This document shows positions 53,328 through 62,288 of a DNA stretch of 64,000 bases, in pieces. The notes beneath the pieces were generated by a model, which saw nothing but the letters and a program-made list of their open reading frames with translations, was not told the origin of the DNA and did not search any database. The position numbers were made by a program, and so were the translations under genes. Source of the stretch: Staphylococcus chromogenes (GTDB lineage: Bacteria > Bacillota > Bacilli > Staphylococcales > Staphylococcaceae); assembly GCF_029024625.1 (NCBI RefSeq), contig NZ_CP118953.1, forward strand, positions 310,001 to 374,000, read 5' to 3'. Position 1 is the stretch's first letter; each line of letters starts with the position of its first letter.

Positions 53328-53684
53328 ATGAAACCAGGTGAAATTATCGTTCAATCCACTGAAATTATGATTAACGAAGGTAGAGAAAATACAAAAATTA
53401 AAGTGAAAAATAGTGGGGACCGCCCAATTCAAGTCGGTTCACATTATCACTTTTTTGAAGCAAACCCAGCATTAGACTTTGACCGTGAACAAGCTTACGG
53501 TAAACATTTAGATATTCCAGCAGGGGCGGCTGTCCGCTTTGAACCAGGCGATGAAAAAGAAATCCGTCTCGTACGTTATGCGGGCGATCAAAAAATATAC
53601 GGATTCCATGGTGAAGTGGACGGACCACTTGATCAATCACGCATTACAGAGCCGAATATGAAAGAGGGGAGTGAAGTCAAATGA
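53328..53684 (+). CDS. ureB: Urease beta subunit
   Basis: A 118-residue protein (MKPGEI start; a second ATG one codon upstream is possible). [22 protein letters not shown] and [13 protein letters not shown] are the family signatures. It overlaps ureC by four bases. Confidence 0.95.
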   Translation: MKPGEIIVQSTEIMINEGRENTKIKVKNSGDRPIQVGSHYHFFEANPALDFDREQAYGKHLDIPAGAAVRFEPGDEKEIRLVRYAGDQKIYGFHGEVDGPLDQSRITEPNMKEGSEVK

Positions 53685-55396
53685 GTTTCAAAATGACTGA
53701 ATCACAATATACAAGCCTATACGGACCGACAGTAGGGGATTCGATTCGTTTAGGAGATACCAATCTTTTTGCGAAAGTTGAAAAAGACTACGCCAACTAC
53801 GGAGATGAAGTGGCATTTGGTGGTGGTAAATCTATCCGTGATGGTATGGGACAAAATCCAAATGCGACACGAGACGATAAAAGAGTGGCAGATTTAGTCA
53901 TTACAAATGCAGTCATCATTGACCACGATAAAGTCGTGAAAGGCGACATTGGTGTGAAAAATGGCTACATTATGAAAATTGGTAAAGCCGGCAACCCGGA
54001 TATTATGGATGATGTCGATATTATCATCGGGGCTTCTACTGAAATTATTGCAGCAGAAGGGAACATCATTACAGCAGGTGGTATCGATACACACGTACAT
54101 TTTATTAACCCAGAACAAGCAGAAATCGCACTTGAGAGCGGAATCACAACACAAATTGGTGGGGGGACAGGAGCGACTGAAGGCACAAAAGCGACGACAG
54201 TTACACCGGGACCATGGCACATTCACCGCATGCTTCAAGCAGCTGAAGCACTACCAATCAATATTGGTTTTACAGGGAAAGGCCAAGCGGTTAACCCTAC
54301 CGCACTCATCGAACAAATTCATGCAGGTGTCATTGGCTTAAAAGTGCACGAAGACTGGGGTGCAACACCTTCAGCATTACGTCATGCATTAGAAGTAGCG
54401 GATGAATATGACATTCAAATCGCGCTTCACGCCGATACCTTAAACGAAGCGGGATTCATGGAAGATACGATGAAAGCTATTGGTGACAAAGTATTGCATA
54501 TGTATCATACAGAAGGGGCCGGCGGTGGCCACGCACCAGACTTAATTAAAGCGGCATCATACCCTAACATTTTACCTTCTTCAACAAACCCAACATTGCC
54601 ATATACACACAATACGGTAGATGAACATCTCGACATGGTTATGATTACGCACCACTTAAATGCATCTATTCCAGAAGACGTTGCATTTGCGGATTCACGT
54701 ATTCGTAAAGAAACGATTGCAGCGGAAGACGTTCTCCAAGATATGGGCGTATTCAGTATGGTAAGTTCAGACTCCCAAGCGATGGGTCGCGTAGGGGAAG
54801 TTATTACACGAACTTGGCAAGTCGCACATCGTATGAAAGAACAACGTGGACCGCTAGAAGGTGACGGTGAATATAACGACAACAATCGTATCCGTCGTTA
54901 CATTGCAAAATATACGATTAATCCTGCGATTACACATGGTATTTCAGATTATGTAGGTTCTATAGACGAAGGCAAATTAGCCGACTTAGTGATGTGGGAT
55001 CCTCGCTTCTTCGGTGTGAAACCGGCATTAGTCGTAAAAGGCGGACTTATCAATGTTGCGATTAACGGTGATGCGAACGGTTCTATCCCAACATCCGAAC
55101 CTATTAAATATCGTCCAATGTATGGTCAATACGGTGGCAACATACAAAGTACGTCATTAACATTTGTGTCACAAGCGGCTTATCAAGACGGTATTCGTCG
55201 TACACTCGATTTAAAACGTCATGTGCGTCCAGTGAAAAACATCCGAAACCTCTCTAAAAAAGATATGGTGAACAACGACGCACTTCCAAAACTTGATGTA
55301 GATCCAGAAACATATGAAGTGTTTGTAGACGGTGAAAAAATCACAAGTGAAGCGGCAACTGAATTACCATTAACACAACGTTACTTCTTATTCTAA
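53681..55396 (+). CDS. ureC: Urease alpha (catalytic) subunit
   Basis: A 571-residue, full-length subunit. Metal-site residues are all present: HVH at 138-140, the carbamylated Lys at about 221 in GLKVHEDWG, His in ALHADTLNE, His in GAGGGHAPD and Asp in SSDSQAMGR. The flap His lies in the MVMITHHLN region. Nothing indicates inactivation. Unusually, a strong terminator follows immediately and no ureE, ureF, ureG or ureD is found up to the window end. Confidence 0.96.
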   Translation: MSFKMTESQYTSLYGPTVGDSIRLGDTNLFAKVEKDYANYGDEVAFGGGKSIRDGMGQNPNATRDDKRVADLVITNAVIIDHDKVVKGDIGVKNGYIMKIGKAGNPDIMDDVDIIIGASTEIIAAEGNIITAGGIDTHVHFINPEQAEIALESGITTQIGGGTGATEGTKATTVTPGPWHIHRMLQAAEALPINIGFTGKGQAVNPTALIEQIHAGVIGLKVHEDWGATPSALRHALEVADEYDIQIALHADTLNEAGFMEDTMKAIGDKVLHMYHTEGAGGGHAPDLIKAASYPNILPSSTNPTLPYTHNTVDEHLDMVMITHHLNASIPEDVAFADSRIRKETIAAEDVLQDMGVFSMVSSDSQAMGRVGEVITRTWQVAHRMKEQRGPLEGDGEYNDNNRIRRYIAKYTINPAITHGISDYVGSIDEGKLADLVMWDPRFFGVKPALVVKGGLINVAINGDANGSIPTSEPIKYRPMYGQYGGNIQSTSLTFVSQAAYQDGIRRTLDLKRHVRPVKNIRNLSKKDMVNNDALPKLDVDPETYEVFVDGEKITSEAATELPLTQRYFLF

Positions 55397-55412
55397 TCAC
55401 ATCATCTATAGA

Positions 55413-55464
55413 TAAAAATGCTTGCAATATTGGTTTTAAAATCTATGTTGTAAGCATTTTTTTT
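55413..55464 (+). terminator. Terminator of the urease operon
   Basis: AAAATGCTTGCAA pairs with TTGTAAGCATTTT, then a run of T. It closes the operon after ureC. Confidence 0.88.
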
Positions 55465-55684
55465 GCTTTTTTAGAATTCACTTTTATTTGGCACTTGCAC
55501 ATAATTAAATTAAAAATTTAAGTCAGTTAAGCATAAGGTAGGAAGTTGTGAAACTGATAAAAATTTAGCCTCTAAATAGAATAAAAGAATGTCTTGTATA
55601 GTCATTTTAGACATGATAAATTTAAAAATAGGCTTTATCAACGTAACGATTACGATTTATAAAAAGAAGATAAGAGGTGTACAC

Positions 55685-56230
55685 ATGATTTTGTCTGACA
55701 ATGACATCAAAGCATATATTCAATCTGGAGCGCTTAAAGTGACGCCTTTTTACACATCACATGTAGAACCGGCCTCTATCGATTTAACGTTAGCAGATCA
55801 TTTTTTAAAGCCGATACATCCTAAAAATGGAACGCAAAAACTCAGTGAACCAATTCAATATGAAGATGTTTATCAAGAGAGCGTTGTCGTGCCAGCACAT
55901 GGTTTTATTTTAGCGACAACTGCAGAGTATTTGGCGTTACCTGACAATTTAACAGGATTTGTCGAAGGCCGCAGCTCCATTGGGCGTGCGGGATTATTTA
56001 TTCAAAATGCAGGTTGGATTGATCCCGGTTTTGAAGGCGCCATTACGTTGGAACTATATAATGCCAACGACTTCCCACTAGAAATTGAAAAAGGTCAACG
56101 TATTTGTCAAATTGTGTTAGCTGAAACAAAAACTACGCCAAATCATATCTATGCTGGGAAATATCAAGGACAGGCCACAACCACAGGCAGTCGTGTTTTT
56201 AGAGACTGGATGAAGGATGGTGACTATTAA
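55685..56230 (+). CDS. dcd: dCTP deaminase/dUTPase-family protein
   Basis: A 181-residue trimeric-fold protein beginning MILSDNDIKAYI. EGRSSIGRAGLFIQNAGWIDPGFEG contains the dCTP deaminase active-site block (catalytic Glu preceding RSS), and the C-terminal GQATTTGSRVFRD fits the closing tail. It would convert dCTP to dUTP. The start is ATG 55685 after AAGAGGTG. It overlaps the G3E GTPase start by one base, a firm two-gene unit. Confidence 0.82.
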   Translation: MILSDNDIKAYIQSGALKVTPFYTSHVEPASIDLTLADHFLKPIHPKNGTQKLSEPIQYEDVYQESVVVPAHGFILATTAEYLALPDNLTGFVEGRSSIGRAGLFIQNAGWIDPGFEGAITLELYNANDFPLEIEKGQRICQIVLAETKTTPNHIYAGKYQGQATTTGSRVFRDWMKDGDY

Positions 56231-57129
56231 TGGAGATTGTTATCGTGACCGGTTTTTTAGGTGGCGGCAAAACGTCAACGCTAAACTTTTTGATTCAAGA
56301 TACTTTGGATCAAAACTTAAAGCCCGCCGTTATTATGAATGATTTTGGCGAACGTAATGTGGACCAACATTTTATTCACGAACCAATACATATTAAAGCA
56401 ATGACGAACGGCTGTATTTGTTGTACTTTTAAAAAAGATGTCGCTGCACAACTCCATGAAATATATCTTGAACATCAACCAGATATTATTTTCATCGAGT
56501 GCAGTGGTCTTGCGCATCCATTAGAAGTTTACGATGCGTGTTTAACACCTGTATTAACACCTCTAATTGAGCGTGTGCGCATGATTGGTGTGATTGATGC
56601 ATCAGTTTATTATCAAAAAGAGGATTATCCTGAAGATATTCAAACACTTATTAAAGAACAAACGCAATTTTGTAGTCATTTAATTTTGAATAAAATAGAT
56701 TTAATGGAAACAGAAGCGCTTCTCAACGTGGTTAATCGTTTAGAAATAGATTATCCAGAAATTCCTTATTTGCTCACACAACATGGAGAAGTCACACTCG
56801 CAGAAATGCCTGAACAAACCGTGATTGCTAAAGAAGAGCGCCCTAAAACGCATGGGGCATTGACGCAATGTTTCCATGAATTTAATAAACCGATTAAACA
56901 ATCTGCATTGATTGAAGGACTCAAACAACTTGAAGGTCATGTTTATCGTGTGAAAGGCTTTTTAGAACTGGAAGGCATGGACCAACCCTGCATCATGCAA
57001 TATGTTCCTGGACATCTTGAACTCAAACCGTGTCAACTGGATATGCCGTCGTATCTCGTTGTCATAGGTTATGAGTTGTGTCAGACGAGAGTGAACAATA
57101 CGTTTGATGATATTGAATTTGCCTCATAA
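56230..57129 (+). CDS. COG0523/CobW-family G3E GTPase
   Basis: A 299-residue metal-chaperone GTPase. Walker A is GFLGGGKTST (residues 8-17), the metal-binding CxCC motif is NGCICCTF (about 63-70), the switch region is ECSGLAHP, and the base-specific loop is NKID. The C-terminal CobW domain is at about 205-290. Members deliver Zn, Co, Fe or other metals to client enzymes, and the urease chaperone UreG belongs to the same superfamily. Co-transcription with the dCTP deaminase-like gene suggests that as a partner; a link to urease is speculative. Confidence 0.85.
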   Translation: MEIVIVTGFLGGGKTSTLNFLIQDTLDQNLKPAVIMNDFGERNVDQHFIHEPIHIKAMTNGCICCTFKKDVAAQLHEIYLEHQPDIIFIECSGLAHPLEVYDACLTPVLTPLIERVRMIGVIDASVYYQKEDYPEDIQTLIKEQTQFCSHLILNKIDLMETEALLNVVNRLEIDYPEIPYLLTQHGEVTLAEMPEQTVIAKEERPKTHGALTQCFHEFNKPIKQSALIEGLKQLEGHVYRVKGFLELEGMDQPCIMQYVPGHLELKPCQLDMPSYLVVIGYELCQTRVNNTFDDIEFAS

Positions 57130-57165
57130 TAAAAATTACAGCAGTGAATTTACATGCATCATAAA

Positions 57166-57204
57166 AGCCATCCTAATTCGTCTCTATATGAATTGGGGTG
57201 GCTG
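57166..57204 (+). terminator. Terminator after the G3E GTPase gene
   Basis: AGCCATCCTAATTC pairs with GAATTGGGGTGGCT; T-rich afterwards. Confidence 0.8.
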
Positions 57205-57266
57205 TTTGAGTTCAGGAACTTGCGAATACCGTCTATATTTTTCCATCACACTATGCAGGAGGTGCA

Positions 57267-57374
57267 TTGACTAAACTCATTATTAAAGTGAAACTTTTTG
57301 ATGTAGATTTACTTATATTAGTATTGTTCATTATGCTATTTACTGTGCTGAATATCCTCGAATTGAAAAAATAG
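57267..57374 (+). CDS. Possible 35-residue hydrophobic peptide
   Basis: A TTG start follows AGGAGGT, although only four bases separate them. The product is one membrane segment (LLILVLFIMLFTVLNIL) between short basic ends. It is in a 347-base gap between the G3E GTPase terminator and the stress-protein promoter. It could be a small membrane protein or toxin-like peptide; confidence is low. Confidence 0.3.
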   Translation: MTKLIIKVKLFDVDLLILVLFIMLFTVLNILELKK

Positions 57375-57401
57375 CGCATTGTGTAAGCACTAAGTGAAAA
57401 G

Positions 57402-57430
57402 TTGAGCAAGCGCTTTCAAAGTGATAAAAT
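57402..57430 (+). promoter_or_regulatory. Promoter with overlapping cre site for the stress protein
   Basis: TTGAGC (57402-57407), 17 bases, TAAAAT (57425-57430). GAGCAAGCGCTTTCAA across the -35 and spacer is a good CcpA site, so binding would block polymerase. Confidence 0.65.
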
Positions 57431-57476
57431 AGAAGTGTAGAGTTAGACGTAAAAAGAAATTGAGAGGTGATATTTC

Positions 57477-57899
57477 ATGTATGAACATGTACTTGTCCCA
57501 TATGATTTTGGAAATAGTTTCAAAAATGTACCAGAACAACTTAAAAAATTAACTCAAGGCGCTTCAACGTATAAAATTGTGATTTTTAATGTCATCTCTG
57601 AAAATGAACTTGCCAACTATGTGCGTTACCAAGGCAAACATTTCGAAGATGTCGTTCAAGAGAAAAAAGAAGAAATGCGACCATTTTTAAAAACTTTAGA
57701 AGATCAAGGTTTAGATTATCAAATTAAATTTACAACAGGAAGTCCAACAAACGAAATCGTCAATGAAATTGAAGGCGAAGGTTATGATATTGTCGTGATG
57801 AGTAATAAACGCTCAGAAGTAGATATCAAGCATGTGTTAGGTCATGTTACACATAAAATCGCCAAACGCGTCAATGTTCCTGTATTGATTATTAAATAA
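57477..57899 (+). CDS. Universal stress protein (UspA family)
   Basis: A 140-residue cytoplasmic protein with VLVPYDFGNSF at the N terminus and VVMSNKRSEVDIKHVLGHVTHKIAKRVNVPVLII at the C terminus; the G-2x-G-9x-G(S/T)-type ATP loop is replaced by LGHVTHKIAKR, so ATP binding is uncertain. It is monocistronic, with a cre site over its promoter, suggesting expression when preferred carbon is exhausted. Confidence 0.83.
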   Translation: MYEHVLVPYDFGNSFKNVPEQLKKLTQGASTYKIVIFNVISENELANYVRYQGKHFEDVVQEKKEEMRPFLKTLEDQGLDYQIKFTTGSPTNEIVNEIEGEGYDIVVMSNKRSEVDIKHVLGHVTHKIAKRVNVPVLIIK

Positions 57900-57923
57900 G
57901 ACGAATGCAAATAAAAATTTAGA

Positions 57924-57962
57924 AGGTGAATGTGCAACCGTAGTTGTGCGTTCACTTTTTTT
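57924..57962 (+). terminator. Terminator of the stress protein gene
   Basis: GTGAATGTGCAAC pairs with GTTGTGCGTTCAC, then eight T. Confidence 0.9.
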
Positions 57963-58096
57963 GATATGAATCTTATTTACACTTTACATTGTTAAAGTGT
58001 TTTCATATAATGAACAAGTGATTTTAAAAAGGAATTCCATTAAATATTCTGAATATTTAATATAATACGGTTACTGACATAGAAAGGGAATTTTAA

Positions 58097-59407
58097 GTGA
58101 AAAAATTTGTAGTAATTTCAGGGTTGATGTTGTTTTCTTTGTTTTTTGGTGCGGGAAATCTCATTTTTCCACCCATGCTCGGTCATATCTCAGGAGATTT
58201 CGTTTGGCGTGCCATGTCCGGCTTTATGGTAACAGGAATCTTGTTACCGTGTTTAGCAGTGATTATTGTGGCTTATTATAACGAAGGGGTTGAAAGTATT
58301 GGGAACCGGATTCATCCTATCTTTGGCGTGACGTTTGCTTTTATTGTTTATTTAACGGCAGGGGCTTTTTATGGTATCCCAAGAGCGTCGAATGTGGCAT
58401 ATGAAATCGGCGTCGCACCGATTTTACCGGTACAAAATACATTTACGCTTGTAAGTTTTGCCATCATATTTTTTATAGTTGTAACATTTTTAGCGTTGTA
58501 TCCAACACGTATTATGGATATATTAGGCAAGTATTTAACACCTATCTTACTCTTTATTATCGGTTTATTGTGTGTTTTAGCGATTGTGAATACCCATCAT
58601 GCTCCAGGGCGTGCACAAGGTAAGTTTACTTCACAACCTGTCTTAAATGGGATTCTTGAAGGATATTATACGATGGATGTTTTAGCGGCTTTGATTTTTT
58701 CTGTTGTCATTGTGAATCAGTTTAAAGGGCAAGGGATAACTTCAGCACGACATATCACTCTACGCGTGTTACAAGCGGCGATGATTGCGGCGGTTCTTTT
58801 AGCAACAGTATATATGGCTTTAGCTTGGATGGGGGCGGTCACACCAAGTAGTCACACGATTAAAAATGGCACCGCAATTTTAACCTTGCAATCCACACAA
58901 GTATTTGGAATGTTTGGCTATTATTTATTTGCATTGATTGTTGTTTTGGCTTGTTTAACGACATGCGTTGGGTTAATTACAGCATGTGCGTCATTTACTT
59001 TGCACTATATTCCAAAATTAGGGTATCGTCGACTCGTCTTGATTTTTTCAATGTTAGGATTAGTATTTACAACATTCGGACTAAATATGATTTTGAGTAT
59101 TGCTGAACCGATTCTATTATTTATCTACCCGATTGCCATCGTCCTTGTATTGGTGTCACTCATTAATATGATTTTTACGTATCGATTGAGATGGGCTTAC
59201 ATCCTTCCGACAATGGTAACGATGCTTTTATCCATCATACAAGTCGCTCTAACCTTTAAAATAGAGATCCCATGGTTCACTTCGCTATATGAACAAATAC
59301 CATTAGCGTCGGCACAACTCGGCTGGCTCATTCCATTTTTAATATGTATGATTCTCGGCTTGATGATTGATTTTACATTACAAAAGCGACGCTTACCCAC
59401 TGTATAA
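58097..59407 (+). CDS. brnQ: Branched-chain amino acid transporter BrnQ
   Basis: A 436-residue LIVCS-family sodium symporter with twelve membrane segments. FFGAGNLIFPPMLG at the N terminus and FYGIPRASNVAYEIG are family signatures. It imports leucine, isoleucine and valine. The start is GTG 58097 after AAAGGG. It is monocistronic with a strong terminator. Confidence 0.92.
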   Translation: MKKFVVISGLMLFSLFFGAGNLIFPPMLGHISGDFVWRAMSGFMVTGILLPCLAVIIVAYYNEGVESIGNRIHPIFGVTFAFIVYLTAGAFYGIPRASNVAYEIGVAPILPVQNTFTLVSFAIIFFIVVTFLALYPTRIMDILGKYLTPILLFIIGLLCVLAIVNTHHAPGRAQGKFTSQPVLNGILEGYYTMDVLAALIFSVVIVNQFKGQGITSARHITLRVLQAAMIAAVLLATVYMALAWMGAVTPSSHTIKNGTAILTLQSTQVFGMFGYYLFALIVVLACLTTCVGLITACASFTLHYIPKLGYRRLVLIFSMLGLVFTTFGLNMILSIAEPILLFIYPIAIVLVLVSLINMIFTYRLRWAYILPTMVTMLLSIIQVALTFKIEIPWFTSLYEQIPLASAQLGWLIPFLICMILGLMIDFTLQKRRLPTV

Positions 59408-59414
59408 TCACATT

Positions 59415-59451
59415 AAAAAAACGGATTGGCGTTTCCCAATCCGTTTTTTTA
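59415..59451. terminator. Bidirectional terminator brnQ/DUF488
   Basis: AAAAAACGGATTGG pairs with CCAATCCGTTTTTT. Confidence 0.92.
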
Positions 59452-59802
59452 TGAGAGTAAGTCTTTTAATATGATTGCTTGGTTGTGTTTTGTATCTTTA
59501 GCGCCGTATAACAAAATAACATCGTCGTCACTGTCATTAACAATGGCTTTTAATTGATCAAACGCCTCTTTTTGTGCTTGGTTTTCTTTGAGTTCCTGTT
59601 GATATTTGGATTTAAATGTTTCAAATTTTTCGGCGTCATGATTAAACCATTTTCTTAATGCTTGAGAAGGACCAATTTCCTTAAGCCAATGATCTAAATG
59701 CGCATCTGATTTGGAAATCCCTCTCGGCCATACGCGGTCGACTAAAATACGTTGTCCTTGTGATTGCTTTTCACTATAAATACGTTCAGTGTGAATCTTC
59801 AT
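59449..59802 (-). CDS. DUF488 (YeaO) family protein
   Basis: A 117-residue soluble protein with the diagnostic RILVDRVWPRGISKSDAHLDHWLKEI block, GPSQALRKWFNHD and the C-terminal LLYGAKDTKHNQA segment. Family function is unknown. The ribosome site AAAGGAGGTGG precedes the ATG. It is monocistronic. Confidence 0.88.
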   Translation of the reverse strand: MKIHTERIYSEKQSQGQRILVDRVWPRGISKSDAHLDHWLKEIGPSQALRKWFNHDAEKFETFKSKYQQELKENQAQKEAFDQLKAIVNDSDDDVILLYGAKDTKHNQAIILKDLLS

Positions 59803-59992
59803 AGGTCCACCTCCTTTGTAGGACTATTCCCTAGAACGTTTGAACTAATGCAAAAGGTGACACATCAAAGTGCAGGATCGATATGACAAATTTATGACAC
59901 CTTCTATGTGAAAAGGGTTCTACCATATCTCTTGAAGGAGGGATTGTGCTAAAATAGGTTTATCATAAAATTATGTGGAGGTGTGCCATATA

Positions 59993-60172
59993 ATGAATTT
60001 CATTATAGGTATATTGGTTGTACTCATGGTGATTGCTTGGATTATGGCCATTCGTGCGGGTAAAAAAGAAGGAGAAGCGGCGAAAAAGCAATTGAACTTA
60101 TGGGTGATGATTGGTGCGGTATTAACAGCTTTATCATTCTGTTTAATGTTTATCGTCTCTCAAAATACGTAA
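59993..60172 (+). CDS. 59-residue two-span membrane protein
   Basis: ATG 59993 follows GGAGGTG. Two membrane segments (about 2-20 and 36-56) flank a charged RAGKKEGEAAKKQ loop. It has its own promoter region (TTGTGC/TAGGTT-like) and no clear partner. Function is unknown. Confidence 0.65.
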   Translation: MNFIIGILVVLMVIAWIMAIRAGKKEGEAAKKQLNLWVMIGAVLTALSFCLMFIVSQNT

Positions 60173-60283
60173 AAGACGTATAGATATAGTGGGGAGATAA
60201 AAATAGGGATTAATCATTAATTCACTAAGACTATACGACATTCATAGTTAGATTTTTATTGCTAAACATACTATAATGAATTT

Positions 60284-60402
60284 GTAAATAAATAAGGCAA
60301 CGTGCTGTCACACGTTGCCTGTAAGCCCGTTAAAAAGACGGTAGCTGTTTTGATTGTTATAAAATAACCATTAACCGCCTAAAGTTAGATGGTTATTTTT
60401 TT
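60284..60402 (+). ncRNA. Probable antitoxin small RNA of a type I module
   Basis: A promoter (TTAGAT, 18 bases, TATAAT at 60272-60277) leads into about 119 bases with no open frame. It contains a perfect hairpin GGCAACGTG/CACGTTGCC (60297-60320), a second stem CCCGTT/GACGG, and a terminator (AAATAACCA/TGGTTATTT plus seven T, ending near 60402). Its 3' end overlaps the end of the convergent 36-codon toxin-like frame, the same arrangement as SprG/SprF and TxpA/RatA. Confidence 0.6.
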
Positions 60403-60481
60403 GGTTTTGATGACTGATTAAGACTAAACTGATGATGGTTAATAAAACCCAATCATCATGTGTTATCCAACCGTTAAACAT
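60371..60481 (-). CDS. Putative type I toxin peptide, 36 residues
   Basis: The minus-strand frame ATG 60481 to TAA 60371 encodes a peptide with a single hydrophobic segment (WVLLTIISLVLIS) and a polar, Asn/Gln/Lys-rich tail (HQNQKNNH). This design is typical of membrane toxins of type I systems. The stop codon sits inside the shared terminator hairpin of the opposing RNA. A ribosome site GAGAGGGA lies 27 bases upstream, directly before a three-codon mini-frame (ATG ACT ACA TAA), so toxin translation may be coupled or delayed. Confidence 0.55.
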   Translation of the reverse strand: MFNGWITHDDWVLLTIISLVLISHQNQKNNHLTLGG

Positions 60482-60638
60482 ATAAAACCCAACGTTATGT
60501 AGTCATTCCCTCTCACTTTTCTTTTTTATTATGCATTCAATGGAGCCTCTTTTTTAAAATTTCATTAAATATTTCAAAAAATGCTAAAAAATTATATAAA
60601 ATAGGAAAATGTGAATGTTAAATACGGGATGGTGACAT

Positions 60639-61178
60639 ATGTTTTTCTTTAATACACTCATTATTTTAATTTTATTTTTAGTTATTGGTTATCTTGTCGG
60701 GCATGAAGAAGGGAAATTAGTCTTTTTGAAGGCGATTGCGATTGGAGCGTTACTTGTATTTCTCAGTTATATTACGATACTTATAGGGTCCTTTATCGTT
60801 TGGTTTCCAACGGTGCTTTTTTTTGGATTTTCGGAGAGTCTGTTTCAAATCGGCCTTATGACGATGTTATTAAGTGGCATTATTCAATATATCTTTTTAA
60901 AATTTATGAGCCGTAAAATTATGATTAGTGATACGCTCATTACGATCCTTGAATATTTTATTCAATGGCTTTTAATATATTTCACGTTGTATCAATTTAT
61001 TGCCAACCAACTGAAAGGGCTCTCAGATATTGATGTTCACCAATTATTTTCGAATATTTTATCGATGGATAGCATCAATATTTTCATTTTGCCATCGTTA
61101 CTTGTGAGCTGGATCTCAATCTCTATGGTAAGAATGAGTCGTAAACAATATCAAAATAGCAAGAAAAATGAGTCTTAA
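60639..61178 (+). CDS. Polytopic membrane protein, unknown
   Basis: A 179-residue protein with about five membrane segments and a basic C-terminal tail (RMSRKQYQNSKKNES). ATG 60639 follows GGGATGGTG. The family is not recognised. It is monocistronic, with a terminator just after the stop. Confidence 0.65.
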   Translation: MFFFNTLIILILFLVIGYLVGHEEGKLVFLKAIAIGALLVFLSYITILIGSFIVWFPTVLFFGFSESLFQIGLMTMLLSGIIQYIFLKFMSRKIMISDTLITILEYFIQWLLIYFTLYQFIANQLKGLSDIDVHQLFSNILSMDSINIFILPSLLVSWISISMVRMSRKQYQNSKKNES

Positions 61179-61214
61179 AATGTAACATTCGCGTTGCATT
61201 TTAAGCTTTTTTTA
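61174..61214 (+). terminator. Terminator
   Basis: CTTAAAATGTAAC... pairs with ...GTTGCATTTTAAG, then seven T. Confidence 0.88.
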
Positions 61215-61234
61215 TTTCAAAATGAAAAATCATA

Positions 61235-61288
61235 TTGTTTATAAAATGATTTGATGCTACACTCTAATTGATAATGATTTTCATTATC
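61235..61288 (+). promoter_or_regulatory. sst promoter with Fur box
   Basis: TTGTTT (61235-61240), 17 bases, TACACT (61258-61263), followed by GATAATGATTTTCATTATC (61270-61288), a near-perfect 19-base Fur box over the transcription start. This implies iron repression of sstABC. Confidence 0.88.
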
Positions 61289-61316
61289 ATCGATGTAAGG
61301 TTGAAAAGGAGACAGA

Positions 61317-62288
61317 ATGATGCGTTATTTAATGAATGGTTATGTGTTATTAGCGCTTCTAACAATCCTTACTGTGTGTTCTTTATTTATTGGCGTGAGT
61401 AGTGTGCCCATTACAGCGCTCTTTCATCTCAATGAAAACCAACTGAATGTGTTATTTGCAAGTCGAATCCCGAGGACCGTCAGTATTTTAATTGCTGGGA
61501 GCACGCTCGCTTTAGCTGGACTGATTATGCAACAAATGATGCAAAATAAATTTGTAAGTCCAACGACGGCAGGCACGATGGAATGGGCGAAATTAGGTAT
61601 TTTGATTTCATTAATTTTCTTTCCCGCAGAGCATATTCTGCTCAAGTTATTATTTGCTGTTTTATTAAGTGTGGCGGGAACGTTTCTGTTTGTTCAAATG
61701 GTGCACCGTATCCGTTTTAAAGATGTCATTTTTGTGCCACTCATTGGCATTATGTTAGGGGGCATTGTTTCGAGTTTTACGACGTTTATCGCGTTAAAAA
61801 CGAATGCCGTCCAAAGTTTAGGCAACTGGATGACGGGGAACTTTGCAGTGATTACGAGCGGACGGTACGAGGTCTTATATCTCAGCATCCCTTTACTCAT
61901 CCTGACCTATGTTTTTGCCAATCAATTTACAATTGCAGGCATGGGACGTGATTTTAGTAAAAATCTCGGTGTAAACTATGATGTCATTATGAATATCGGT
62001 TTATTTATCACCGCAACGATTACCGCATTGGTTGTCGTGACGGTTGGAACACTTCCCTTCCTTGGTCTCATCGTTCCGAATATTGTTTCAATGTTTAAGG
62101 GAGATCATCTTAAAAATGCACTTCCTCATACGGCCATGTTAGGCGCTATGTTTGTGACGTTTTCTGATATCGTGGGCCGTGTCGTCGTTTATCCGTACGA
62201 AATTAATATTGGACTGACCATTGGCATATTTGGCACAGTGATTTTTATTTTAATGCTGATGAAAGGACGTCGACATTATGCACAATAA
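61317..62288 (+). CDS. sstA: Catechol-siderophore ABC permease SstA
   Basis: A 323-residue FecCD-type permease with eight to ten membrane segments. SRIPRTVSILIAGSTLALAG and MMQNKFVSPTTAGTMEWAKLG are nearly word-for-word staphylococcal SstA, which imports ferric catecholates and catecholamine-iron. ATG 61317 lies six bases after AAAGGA; a second ATG follows immediately. It overlaps sstB by 11 bases. Confidence 0.93.
   Translation: MMRYLMNGYVLLALLTILTVCSLFIGVSSVPITALFHLNENQLNVLFASRIPRTVSILIAGSTLALAGLIMQQMMQNKFVSPTTAGTMEWAKLGILISLIFFPAEHILLKLLFAVLLSVAGTFLFVQMVHRIRFKDVIFVPLIGIMLGGIVSSFTTFIALKTNAVQSLGNWMTGNFAVITSGRYEVLYLSIPLLILTYVFANQFTIAGMGRDFSKNLGVNYDVIMNIGLFITATITALVVVTVGTLPFLGLIVPNIVSMFKGDHLKNALPHTAMLGAMFVTFSDIVGRVVVYPYEINIGLTIGIFGTVIFILMLMKGRRHYAQ

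Noticed and set aside
53894..54885. Several long frames opposite or overlapping ureC
   Set aside because: Shadows created by the codon bias of ureC.
60297..60402. Identification of the RNA as RsaI/RsaOG or RsaE
   Set aside because: The sequence does not match what I recall of either; the convergent toxin-like frame explains it better.
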